The notes beneath the pieces were generated by a model. The model saw nothing but the letters and a program-made list of their open reading frames with translations, searched no databases and was not told the origin of the DNA. A stretch of 6,895 bases of DNA from Chitinophagaceae bacterium (GTDB taxonomy: Bacteria; Bacteroidota; Bacteroidia; Chitinophagales; Chitinophagaceae): assembly GCA_947461495.1 (NCBI GenBank), contig CANHLV010000097.1, positions 1 through 6,895 on the forward strand, written 5' to 3'. Numbering within the stretch: position 1 is the first letter of the stretch; each line of letters opens with the position of its first letter. Both the position numbers and the translations under genes were made by a program. Below are positions 1-6,429 of this stretch, in pieces.

Positions 1-46
1 CCTTTTCTTTTAACAGTTTTATGGCATCGAACAACAAATCAAGCCC
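1..46 (-). pseudogene. In-frame continuation of the GT4 glycosyltransferase beyond the stop
   Basis: Reading on in the same frame past TAA 47-49 gives GLDLLFDAIKLLKEK, which is what normally follows the strand FGFIRKY-K in GT4 enzymes (consensus of the kind RxYKGLDxLLxAxxxL). The stop therefore sits where a lysine is expected, and AAA to TAA would be a single transversion. No frameshift is involved. The rest of the C-terminal domain lies outside the window. Either the gene is a recent nonsense pseudogene or base 49 is a sequencing or assembly error. Confidence 0.7.
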
Positions 47-700
47 TTAATATTTTCTGATAAAACCAAAGAATAAAATAATTTTCAAATCATCCTCAAT
101 GCCGATTTTGTTTCTCGCTTCTTGTTTTGAAATTTTCTCACCAAAATTATCATACAATGGATGAGGGACGAATTTTGCTTTTTTTGAGGCGTCTATGTTT
201 TTTAAATCTTCCAACACTTTTTTACTCATCGTAATAAAAGCGTCTATCGGTTTAATGAAGTAGTTGGTGAATGCAGTATCGCCGATTCTTTTTTCATGAG
301 GGATGATGTTGTCGGCAATGCAAATGATTTTTGTGTGATGGTTCTTTTTTACTTTACGCAAAATGGTGCCAAGACAAGGCCCCATAAATGGTAGCCAATA
401 TCTTACAATAATGATATCAGGTTTTATTTGCTTCAGTTTATTTCCAACGCGAATCCAATTGAGTGGATTTACAGAATTAATGTCAACATGAATCTTTACA
501 TATTGCGGTGCAGGTTCTGTTGAAAATTGTGTGGTACCCGGAAACAAAAAACCGGGATACTGTAAAGAGAATGTATAGATTTCGCAATGATGTCCTTGGT
601 CGATAAATGCTTTTGCCAATCTTTCATTATAAGAAGCCAATCCGCCTCTTAAAGGATGTGCGGGACCAATGATGATGATATTTTTTGATTGGACGTTCAA
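47..700 (-). CDS. GT4-type glycosyltransferase, N-terminal half, ended by a premature in-frame stop
   Basis: This is the N-terminal domain of a GT-B fold glycosyltransferase (family 4 type), a cytoplasmic enzyme that would move a sugar from a nucleotide donor to a glycolipid or polysaccharide acceptor. Visible features are a glycine-rich loop near residues 12-21 (GPAHPLRGGL), the inter-domain segment DAFITMSKKVLEDLK (153-167) and VPHPLYDNFG (178-187), then the first strand of the C-terminal domain, FFGFIRKY (210-217). The frame ends at TAA 47-49 after 217 residues, whereas the family usually has about 350-400. The C-terminal donor-binding domain is therefore missing from this product. The frame has no ATG near its beginning: the best start is TTG at 698-700, because an in-frame TAA lies at 719-721 and the conserved first strand begins by residue 7. 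It follows the GT2 gene by 35 bp, so it is probably co-transcribed and part of glycan assembly. The family call is firm; the acceptor is unknown. Confidence 0.8.
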   Translation of the reverse strand: MNVQSKNIIIIGPAHPLRGGLASYNERLAKAFIDQGHHCEIYTFSLQYPGFLFPGTTQFSTEPAPQYVKIHVDINSVNPLNWIRVGNKLKQIKPDIIIVRYWLPFMGPCLGTILRKVKKNHHTKIICIADNIIPHEKRIGDTAFTNYFIKPIDAFITMSKKVLEDLKNIDASKKAKFVPHPLYDNFGEKISKQEARNKIGIEDDLKIILFFGFIRKY

Positions 701-735
701 ATTAAATCGGGCAGCTTTTTAAAGACGTATAAATT

Positions 736-1677
736 TTAAAGACCGATTTTTTGTTCAATCAAATAATGATTTCTTTCTGGTGAATTTCTGGCAATCAGTT
801 CGCCGATAAATCCTGAAAGAAACAATTGCGTTCCAATAATCATAGAAAGGATGGCAAAGAAAAATAAAGGGCGCTGTGTCATTCCTGTTACATCAAAAAA
901 GAATTTTGAAATGGTAAGGTAAATGAATACTAGCAAGCCAAACATAAAGGAAACTGTTCCCCATAAACCAAAAAAGTGCATTGGGCGTTTGCCGAATTTG
1001 CCAACAAAGAATATCGACATCAGGTCGAGGAATCCATTGATAAAACGATCCCAGCCAAATTTGGTGATACCATATTTTCTAGCTCGATGTTCTACCACTT
1101 TTTCACCGATTTTTCTGAAGCCCGCCCATTTTGCCAGCACAGGTACATATCTGTGCATCTCGCCATAGACTTCGATGCTTTTTACTACTTTGTATTTATA
1201 AGCCTTCAAACCGCAATTGAAATCATTAAGTTGAATGCCGCTCATTTTTCTAGCAGCTGCATTAAATAATTTGCTTGGCAGATTTTTTGTAAGCGCGTTA
1301 TCATATCTTTTCTTTTTCCATCCACTTACAATATCGTAGTTGCCTTCGAGAATCATTTTTCTAAGTTCAGGAATTTCATCCGGGCTGTCCTGCATATCAG
1401 CATCCATGGTGATAATCACTTGTCCTTGTGCAGCTTTGAAACCCTCATTTAATGCAGCACTTTTTCCGTAATTACGTTGAAATTTTATCGCTTTGATATT
1501 AGGATTTTGAGCTCTCAATTTTTCAATGACATCCCAAGAGTCATCGGTACTTCCGTCATCAATCATGATAATTTCATAAGACAATTGGTGGGCATTCACA
1601 ACACGTTCAATCCATGCACATAATTCTGTGAGGGATTCATCTTCATTAAAGAGTGGTATTACGATTGAAACATCCAT
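736..1677 (-). CDS. GT2 glycosyltransferase, DPM1/GtrB-like, with two C-terminal membrane helices
   Basis: This is a family 2 glycosyltransferase (313 residues) that is predicted to transfer a sugar from a nucleotide donor to a polyprenyl phosphate at the inner face of the cytoplasmic membrane. The GT-A domain shows MDVSIVIPLFNEDES at the N-terminus, the nucleotide-binding MIDDGSTDDS (38-47), the metal-binding DxD within MDADMQDSPDE (91-101), NDFNCGLKAY (151-160), GEMHRYVPVLAKWAG (172-186) and HRARKYGITKFG (197-208). Two hydrophobic segments follow, at about 233-256 and 269-292, as in bacterial dolichyl-phosphate-mannose-synthase-like proteins and GtrB or ArnC relatives. The length is normal for that subgroup. 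The start is the ATG at 1675-1677, directly before the first beta strand. It lies 36 bp downstream of the DUF4199 gene and 35 bp upstream of the broken GT4 gene. The sugar cannot be read from the sequence; glucose, mannose or an aminosugar are all possible. Confidence 0.9.
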   Translation of the reverse strand: MDVSIVIPLFNEDESLTELCAWIERVVNAHQLSYEIIMIDDGSTDDSWDVIEKLRAQNPNIKAIKFQRNYGKSAALNEGFKAAQGQVIITMDADMQDSPDEIPELRKMILEGNYDIVSGWKKKRYDNALTKNLPSKLFNAAARKMSGIQLNDFNCGLKAYKYKVVKSIEVYGEMHRYVPVLAKWAGFRKIGEKVVEHRARKYGITKFGWDRFINGFLDLMSIFFVGKFGKRPMHFFGLWGTVSFMFGLLVFIYLTISKFFFDVTGMTQRPLFFFAILSMIIGTQLFLSGFIGELIARNSPERNHYLIEQKIGL

Positions 1678-1713
1678 GTTTGTTCGCTTTAATTATTGTG
1701 ACGCTAAAGTAAG

Positions 1714-2205
1714 TTATTTTTTCTTGCCATATATATATGCAAGTATTCCGCTAACCAAAGCGCCCATTAGCAGAAATGTGAAATTATAGATCGATAATAT
1801 CAATGGCACAAAATAGTTTTTCCATTGTCGGGCATTCTCTTCTATTTCTGTAGCCGTTCTGTTGCCTTGTTCTAGCAATTGTTTTTTATTGGTGTTGATG
1901 AAACTTTCATACTCAAATGGGATAGGGAATATCTTATAGAAAATGAAAGTATAGGCTGCCATGAAAAAACTGACTACAATGAAATTTTTAAATCCTTCGT
2001 TGAAATAAGTTTTAATATCAGCTTCTTCATTTGTTTTTTTATAATCTACAATTGTCCAAAATAAACCAGCTATAAAAATGATCATGATTAAATAGCGGGA
2101 TAAAAATTGTTTGTTCTCAGGAATACTAAAATAAGTAATCAAGGAAAAACCAATCATTACAAATGATACAATAATTCCTTTATTTCTGGAGCTGATGGTT
2201 TTCAT
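1714..2205 (-). CDS. DUF4199-like four-helix membrane protein
   Basis: This is a 163-residue integral membrane protein of unknown function. Four hydrophobic segments are visible at about 9-27, 36-54, 74-92 and 132-158. A polar stretch (93-131, with many Glu, Asn, Lys and Gln) lies between helices 3 and 4, and the C-terminus is basic (YGKKK). The layout, the short motif FNEGFKNF (68-75) before helix 3 and the size fit the DUF4199 family, which I know mainly from Bacteroidota. There is no signal peptide cleavage site and no catalytic motif. The ATG (2203-2205) is only 2 nt from the stop of the dihydroorotase-like gene, which suggests translational coupling. The GT2 gene follows 36 bp downstream. 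A role alongside the membrane glycosyltransferase is possible but rests on position alone. Confidence 0.75.
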   Translation of the reverse strand: MKTISSRNKGIIVSFVMIGFSLITYFSIPENKQFLSRYLIMIIFIAGLFWTIVDYKKTNEEADIKTYFNEGFKNFIVVSFFMAAYTFIFYKIFPIPFEYESFINTNKKQLLEQGNRTATEIEENARQWKNYFVPLILSIYNFTFLLMGALVSGILAYIYGKKK

Positions 2206-2207
2206 AA

Positions 2208-3464
2208 TTAATGCGCAACAAATTTTCCATTGTTAATAATTCCGATTACTTTTCCTTCCAATTGTTTTCCGATGAAAGGATTGTTGCGTGCTTTAGAACG
2301 AATTTGAGAAGCTTCGAAAGTATAAGTTTCTTCTGGTTGGAATAGCGTTAAACAGGCGTTGGCATTTTCTTCAATTCTTGGCATTGCGATTCCGAAAATG
2401 TTTCTCGGATGAGTAGTAAGATGGTTAATCAAATGTTCGAGGTTGATGAAAATGCTGTTGAAAACACTGAACACCGATTCAAGTCCGGTCATGCCATATT
2501 TTGCATATTCGAACTCACAAGTTTTGTCATCCCAATTTAAAGGGATATGATGAGAAGCGATACAATCAATCGTGCCATTATTCAATGCTTCACGAATCGC
2601 TGTTTTATCATCTTGATTTCTTAAAGGTGGATTTACTTTTAAATTGGTATCATACTCGGCCAAATCTTCATCACTGAAATAACACTGGTCAGGAGTAGCG
2701 GAGCAAGTAATTTGCAATCCTGACTTTTTAGCTGCGGCGATTAGTTCTACAGATTTGCGTGTAGAGATGCCCGTTATATGTAATTTAGAACCTGTATATT
2801 TCAGCAATTCAATATCTCTCATGATCATGAGTTCTTCGGCAATGGCTGGTTTTCCTGGCAATCCCATTTTGGTACTTACGATACCTTCATTTACAAGCCC
2901 ATGTGCAGATATAGATTTTTCATCCGGTAACTGAATGATTACTTTATCATTAGCAAGCACATATTGTAAAGCCTTTGTCATGATATTAGCTTGTTGAATG
3001 CTATTCAATCCATCAGAAAAAGCAACGGCGCCACTTTCGTACATATCATACATTTCGGCCAATTCTTTTCCTTCGGCGTTTTTGGTAACGGCTCCGATGG
3101 GATGAATGTTAACAGCCAATTGACGTGAACGTTGTTTGATATATTCAATCTGCGATTTAGCAGCAATTACCGGATTTGTATTGGGCATGATCATTACATC
3201 AGTGAATCCACCTGCTGCAGCGGCCGCGGCTCCGGTTTCAATGGTTTCTCTTTCTTCATGACCAGGGTCGGAGAAATGAGCGAATACATCCATCCAGCCA
3301 ATGCTCACATGTAAGTTGTCGTAGCTTACGATTTGGTCTGCCTGGACGTCAATGTGGTCATCAATTTTTTGAATGATACCATCTGAAATGAAAATGTCTT
3401 TAATGGAGTTATTGTGAGGGGAACCCTGACAAATAATGTGTGCTTGTTTGATTAAAACCTTCAT
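2208..3464 (-). CDS. Dihydroorotase-like amidohydrolase (PyrC homologue), probably non-catalytic
   Basis: This is a class I dihydroorotase homologue of 418 residues, the usual length. Family landmarks are the first strand region (MKVLIKQAHI), PNTNP (94-98), GAVAFSDG (145-152), NPPLR (278-282) and GMTGLESVF (324-332). The zinc-binding residues of active class I enzymes are mostly gone. The DxHxH motif reads DVFAHF (59-64, first His replaced by Phe). The HAED/HCED region reads QLPDE (178-182). The His of HVST is Gly232 in HITGIST. TPHHL reads TPDQC (257-261). ATDHAPH reads ASHHIPL (303-309, Asp replaced by His305). His63 and Asp151 remain. Normal catalysis of carbamoyl-aspartate cyclisation is therefore unlikely. 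By analogy with the inactive PyrC' of Pseudomonas, a scaffold role for aspartate transcarbamoylase is possible. I chose the ATG at 3462-3464; a TTG seven codons upstream (3483-3485) overlaps a candidate promoter. It is the first gene of the left operon. Confidence 0.85.
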   Translation of the reverse strand: MKVLIKQAHIICQGSPHNNSIKDIFISDGIIQKIDDHIDVQADQIVSYDNLHVSIGWMDVFAHFSDPGHEERETIETGAAAAAAGGFTDVMIMPNTNPVIAAKSQIEYIKQRSRQLAVNIHPIGAVTKNAEGKELAEMYDMYESGAVAFSDGLNSIQQANIMTKALQYVLANDKVIIQLPDEKSISAHGLVNEGIVSTKMGLPGKPAIAEELMIMRDIELLKYTGSKLHITGISTRKSVELIAAAKKSGLQITCSATPDQCYFSDEDLAEYDTNLKVNPPLRNQDDKTAIREALNNGTIDCIASHHIPLNWDDKTCEFEYAKYGMTGLESVFSVFNSIFINLEHLINHLTTHPRNIFGIAMPRIEENANACLTLFQPEETYTFEASQIRSKARNNPFIGKQLEGKVIGIINNGKFVAH

Positions 3465-3482
3465 TATTTCTATAAGATTAGG

Positions 3483-3513
3483 CAAATATCATTAAAAAAA
3501 ATGAGTAGGCAAT
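3483..3513 (-). promoter_or_regulatory. Candidate Bacteroidota-type promoter for the left operon
   Basis: On the minus strand, ATTG (3510-3513) is followed after a 19-nt spacer by GATATTTG (3483-3490). This is one mismatch each from the Bacteroidota -33 TTTG and -7 TAnnTTTG elements, with the expected spacing. Transcription would start about 10-15 nt upstream of the ATG at 3464. The element sits between the kduD terminator and the dihydroorotase-like gene, where a promoter is needed. This is a pattern match by eye only. Confidence 0.4.
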
Positions 3514-3562
3514 AAAAAGTAGGGGGGATTTATTGGGATTTAGGGAATTCTTATTTTTCTAG

Positions 3563-3598
3563 TTTCACGCAAAGCTCGCAAGGGAGCAAAGTCGCTAA
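3563..3598. repeat. Degenerate CGCAAAG-type short tandem repeat
   Basis: Four eroded copies of a roughly 8-9 bp unit can be seen: CGCAAAG (3568-3574), CGCAAG (3577-3582), AGCAAAG (3585-3591) and CGCTAA (3593-3598). Similar CGCAAAG-rich tracts occur between genes in many Bacteroidota genomes, from memory. It encodes nothing visible and lies between the operons. Confidence 0.5.
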
Positions 3599-3612
3599 TT
3601 AGTCGACAATGC

Positions 3613-3640
3613 TATCCAGTATCAAGTATCAAGTATCCAG
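3613..3640. repeat. Four tandem copies of a 7-bp repeat, TATCMAG
   Basis: Four head-to-tail heptamers can be read: TATCCAG, TATCAAG, TATCAAG, TATCCAG. The outer two are identical and the inner two are identical. The array lies between the CGCAAAG tract and the kduD terminator, in non-coding sequence. It looks like a slippage-prone simple repeat. No function is evident. Confidence 0.8.
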
Positions 3641-3651
3641 CATTTGAAATT

Positions 3652-3697
3652 CCGAAAAAAACAAAACAGCCCACCATTTTAACGTTGTGGGCTGTTT
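3652..3697 (-). terminator. Rho-independent terminator after kduD
   Basis: A perfect 11-bp inverted repeat (AAACAGCCCAC at 3664-3674 and GTGGGCTGTTT at 3687-3697) encloses a 12-nt loop. Read on the minus strand, the stem begins 23 nt after the kduD stop and is followed by TTTTGTTTTTTT (3655-3666, partly within the stem), the expected U-tract. An A-rich run on the other side could make it partly bidirectional, but no plus-strand gene ends here. It separates the uronate operon from the dihydroorotase-like operon. Confidence 0.9.
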
Positions 3698-3720
3698 AAA
3701 AAATATTTTCCTTAATATCC

Positions 3721-4482
3721 CTACCGTCCCATCCAACCTCCATCTATCGTCAAAATAGTTCCATTAACATAATCAGAAGCAGGTGAAGAAAGGAATACAA
3801 AACCACCAGCCAAATCTTTCGGGTCGCCCCATCTGCCGGCAGGTATTCTTGCTAATATTGAAGCGTTTCTGTCTTTATCAGCTCTGAGCATTGCGGTATT
3901 GTCTGTTGAAATATAGCCCGGAGCAATTCCGTTCACAGTAATTCCATATTTAGCCCACTCATTAGCAAAGGCTTTGATTAAGGAAGCGATGGCGCCTTTA
4001 CTTGCCGCATATCCCGGAACGTTTATACCGCCCTGAAAGCTCAATAATGAAGCGGTGAAAACGATTTTTCCGTGGCCATTTTTTATCATCTGTTTACCAA
4101 TTTCTCTAGTGATGATAAATTGAGCATTCAAATTGATGTCAATAATAGTATCCCAAAATTCATCAGAATGTTCGGCAACAGGATTTCGTAAAATATGTCC
4201 TGCGTTGTTGATTAAGATATCAATTTTAGGATGGTCATTTTGTACTTCAGTAAGAAATGTATACAATGATTCTCTGTTGGTAAAATCAGCATTGTAAGCA
4301 TAAAATTTTTTGCCCAAAGCAGTTACGGCATTAGCAATATCTTGACCGGTTTCTTTCATCTTGCTGCTCACGCCAATGATGTCGGCTCCGTTTTCTGCTA
4401 AGGCAATGGCGATGTCCATCCCTATGCCTTTATTGCATCCAGTTACAATGGCCAGTTTGTTATCAACTCTGAAATTAATCAT
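3721..4482 (-). CDS. kduD: 2-deoxy-D-gluconate 3-dehydrogenase / 2-keto-3-deoxygluconate dehydrogenase, KduD-like SDR
   Basis: This is a classical short-chain dehydrogenase/reductase of 253 residues, the family's normal length. KduD interconverts 3-deoxy-D-glycero-2,5-hexodiulosonate and 2-keto-3-deoxygluconate with NAD(P)(H) in the cytoplasm, the step after KduI. Visible features are the cofactor loop TGCNKGIG (14-21), NNAG (92-95), Asn117 in DINLNA, catalytic Ser145 in FTASLLSFQGG, the YxxxK pair Tyr158 and Lys162 (GYAASKG), PGYISTDNT (188-196) and the C-terminal DGGWMGR. The stretch ASLLSFQGGINVPGYAASKG and the DGGW ending are typical of KduD. It starts at ATG 4480-4482, 10 bp after kduI, and ends with TAG just before a terminator. 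Because a PL17-like lyase is divergently encoded nearby, it could instead act as a reductase of the alginate-derived 4-deoxy-5-keto-uronate, an SDR activity known in alginate degraders. The pairing with kduI favours KduD. Confidence 0.9.
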   Translation of the reverse strand: MINFRVDNKLAIVTGCNKGIGMDIAIALAENGADIIGVSSKMKETGQDIANAVTALGKKFYAYNADFTNRESLYTFLTEVQNDHPKIDILINNAGHILRNPVAEHSDEFWDTIIDINLNAQFIITREIGKQMIKNGHGKIVFTASLLSFQGGINVPGYAASKGAIASLIKAFANEWAKYGITVNGIAPGYISTDNTAMLRADKDRNASILARIPAGRWGDPKDLAGGFVFLSSPASDYVNGTILTIDGGWMGR

Positions 4483-4492
4483 GTCAAGAAAA

Positions 4493-5311
4493 TTATTTTA
4501 AATTCATAATATTTACGGCATCCATGTCAGCAAATGAAGCATTTTCTCCTGCCATAGCCCAAATGAATGAATATGCTGATGTAGCCACACCGCTATGAAT
4601 ACTCCATGAAGGTGATACGATAGCTTCTTCATTGTTTAAGAACATATGTCTTGTTTCATGAGGCTCGCCCATAAAGTGAATGATGCGTTGATTTTCAGGA
4701 AGGTCAAAATAGAAATAAGCTTCCATTCTTCTGTCGTGAAGATGCGAAGGCATGGTATTCCAAATGCTACCTGCTTTGAAGTTGGTAACGCCTAACATCA
4801 ATTGACAACTTTTCAATCCATCAGGATGTACATATTTATTGATAGTTCTGTGATTGGCTGTTTCTGCGCTACCCATTTCAGCAGGAGTGGCATCAGCAGA
4901 TTTCATCAATTGTACAGGATGTTCCGCATGAGCAGGACAAGAGAAGAAAATGTATTTAGCTTCTGATCCTGAAAATTGAACATCTTGTTTTCCTTTGCCG
5001 ATGTATAAACAATCTAACTTTTCTAATGCATATTCTGTGCCATCAACAGTTACGTGTCCAGCACCACCAATGTTGATGATACCCATTTCTCTTCTTTCCA
5101 AAAAGTAGCTGCTTTTTAATTGATCGTATGTGCCTAATGTTAATGATCCTGATGTAGGTTTTGCAGCACCAACAATCATTCTGTCGTAGTGTGTGTAAAC
5201 ACAATTGATTTGGCCATCATGAACCAATTTTTCGAGTAAGAATCTTTCTCTGATTTGTTCTGTGTTGTAATTAACGAAGTCCTGTGGATGAACTGCATGA
5301 ATGATTTTCAT
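4493..5311 (-). CDS. kduI: 5-dehydro-4-deoxy-D-glucuronate isomerase, KduI
   Basis: This is a cupin-fold, zinc-dependent isomerase (272 residues; the E. coli protein has about 278). It converts 5-keto-4-deoxyuronate, the open form of the unsaturated uronate released by polysaccharide lyases, into 3-deoxy-D-glycero-2,5-hexodiulosonate in the cytoplasm. The metal ligands are visible as His190 and His192 in MPSHLHDRRMEAYFYF, Glu197 in the same motif, and His239 in SPSWSIHSG. Other family landmarks are GIINIGGAGHVTVDG (77-91), LYIGKGKQDVQFS (102-114), KYVHPDGLKSCQLMLG (159-174) and WAMAGEN near the C-terminus. The start is the ATG at 5309-5311, and MKIIHAVHPQDF is a normal N-terminus for the family. 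It follows the LacI gene by 49 AT-rich bp and precedes kduD by 10 bp, so the three are probably one operon. No key residue is missing. Confidence 0.95.
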   Translation of the reverse strand: MKIIHAVHPQDFVNYNTEQIRERFLLEKLVHDGQINCVYTHYDRMIVGAAKPTSGSLTLGTYDQLKSSYFLERREMGIINIGGAGHVTVDGTEYALEKLDCLYIGKGKQDVQFSGSEAKYIFFSCPAHAEHPVQLMKSADATPAEMGSAETANHRTINKYVHPDGLKSCQLMLGVTNFKAGSIWNTMPSHLHDRRMEAYFYFDLPENQRIIHFMGEPHETRHMFLNNEEAIVSPSWSIHSGVATSAYSFIWAMAGENASFADMDAVNIMNLK

Positions 5312-5321
5312 TTTTTGTTTT

Positions 5322-5359
5322 TTTTACTTTTAAATTTTGAATTTTTACTTTTGAATTTT
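5322..5359. repeat. Imperfect tandem duplication in the lacI-kduI gap
   Basis: TTTTACTTTTAAATTTT (5322-5338) is repeated at a period of 21 bp as TTTTACTTTTGAATTTT (5343-5359), with 16 of 17 bases identical. The repeat fills most of the spacer directly upstream of the kduI start. On the minus strand it gives an A-rich, unstructured leader, which may help translation in a group that rarely uses Shine-Dalgarno pairing. Replication slippage is an adequate explanation. Confidence 0.7.
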
Positions 5360-5360
5360 A

Positions 5361-6374
5361 TTAAATCCTACTGGATGATTCTCTCACAAATAATTTTGGT
5401 TTGAAGATGATTTCTTTATCAGACATATCCGTTTCGCTGTGAATCATTTCTAGAAATATTTTTGCAGTGGCTTTGCCCATTTCGAACGCAAACATTTCTA
5501 CGCTACTTATGGTTGGCGTCATCAATTTTGTCATGGGATCATTGTTAAAACCCACAAGTCCAATATCTTTTGGAATCTTTAAGCCCGTTTCTTTGATAGC
5601 TAATAATGCACCAATCGCCAGCCTGTCGCTTATGGCGAAAATGGCGTCTGGTCTGTTTTTCATGGTGAGCAATTCTTTCGTTGCCATTTTTCCATATTCC
5701 TGATTGAAGTCGCAATGTATGATCAGATTCTTGTCGACTTTAATTTTATTTTGCTTTAAAGTTTGCAGATAACCTTCCATTCTTTCATTGCTTATGTTAA
5801 GATTTTCCGGACCGGCAAGAAGAGCAATTCTTTTGTAACCTTGATCGATAAGATGTTGTGTGGCTATTCTTCCTCCTTCAACATTGTCTAGTCTTACTCT
5901 TGGAGCACTGATAGAATTGATAGTTCGGTCGAATAGTACCAATGGCTTTTTTTTCTGTTGGATTTTTTTGATATGCTCAAAGATCATGGTTTCACTAGAA
6001 ACTGAAATGATGAAGCCATCTACTAAGCTATCGAGCAATCTTTTTGTGTTTACAATTTCTCTTCCAAAGCTTTCATCGCTTTGACAAACCATAACAGTAT
6101 ATCCTGCTTCAAGTGCTACTTCATCGATACCTTTAACCATTGTAGCTAAAACAAAATCAAGATTGGGAATGATCAATCCAATGGTGTTAGTTTGTTTTTT
6201 CAACAAACTTAAAGCGAGTTTATTAGGTTGATAATCCAATTCTTCAGCCAATGCTTTAACTGCTTTTCTTGTTTCTTCTCCTACATCAGGCGCGTCACGT
6301 AAAGCCCTGCTGACTGTAGAAGTTGACAATCTAAGTGCTAATGCGATATCTTTTATTGTAGTTTGCCTTTCCAT
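5361..6374 (-). CDS. LacI-family transcriptional regulator of the uronate/lyase locus
   Basis: This is a LacI/GalR-family repressor of 337 residues, full length. The N-terminal helix-turn-helix (about 5-25, TTIKDIALALRLSTSTVSRAL) is followed by DYQPNKLALSLLKKQTNTIG (47-66), which contains the hinge helix with the Leu57/Leu58 pair that typically enters the minor groove. The periplasmic-binding-protein-like sensor domain follows from about residue 64. It shows LFDRTIN (147-153), the effector-pocket candidates Asp163 and Arg198 (NERMEGY), ISDRLAIGAL (248-257) and VGFNNDP (274-280). The start is the ATG at 6372-6374. The gene is divergent from the PL17-like lyase gene and lies 49 bp upstream of kduI, so it probably represses itself with kduI and kduD, and also the lyase gene. 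A uronate-pathway intermediate such as 2-keto-3-deoxygluconate or the 5-keto-uronate is the likely inducer; this is inferred from neighbours only. Confidence 0.93.
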   Translation of the reverse strand: MERQTTIKDIALALRLSTSTVSRALRDAPDVGEETRKAVKALAEELDYQPNKLALSLLKKQTNTIGLIIPNLDFVLATMVKGIDEVALEAGYTVMVCQSDESFGREIVNTKRLLDSLVDGFIISVSSETMIFEHIKKIQQKKKPLVLFDRTINSISAPRVRLDNVEGGRIATQHLIDQGYKRIALLAGPENLNISNERMEGYLQTLKQNKIKVDKNLIIHCDFNQEYGKMATKELLTMKNRPDAIFAISDRLAIGALLAIKETGLKIPKDIGLVGFNNDPMTKLMTPTISSVEMFAFEMGKATAKIFLEMIHSETDMSDKEIIFKPKLFVRESSSRI

Positions 6375-6429
6375 TGGGTGATAAAATTAGTATATGTTTT
6401 TGATAATGTTTCAGAAATTACCGGCACCC

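Noticed and set aside
47..49. Programmed readthrough or stop-codon reassignment at the GT4 TAA
   Set aside because: No flanking structure is visible, and neighbouring genes use TAA and TAG as normal stops; a point mutation or sequencing error is simpler.
923..1269. Open frames on the plus strand inside the GT2 gene
   Set aside because: They are antisense to a gene with clear GT2 motifs, their translations match no family I know, and they overlap one another in different frames.
1879..2064. Plus-strand open frame opposite the DUF4199 gene
   Set aside because: It is the shadow of a well-supported membrane protein gene and has a low-complexity translation.
3132..3314. Plus-strand open frame opposite the dihydroorotase-like gene
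   Set aside because: It is antisense to a conserved region (PNTNP and the DxHxH position) and has no independent support.
3462..3485. Upstream TTG start for the dihydroorotase-like protein (adds seven residues)
   Set aside because: The ATG at 3462-3464 gives the usual MKVLIKQ-type N-terminus, and the TTG lies within the -7-like promoter element.
3613..3640. CRISPR-like array
   Set aside because: The units are 7 bp with no spacers, far from CRISPR repeat geometry.
5467..6084. Plus-strand open frames inside the LacI-family gene
   Set aside because: They are shadows of a full-length repressor gene with all family motifs.
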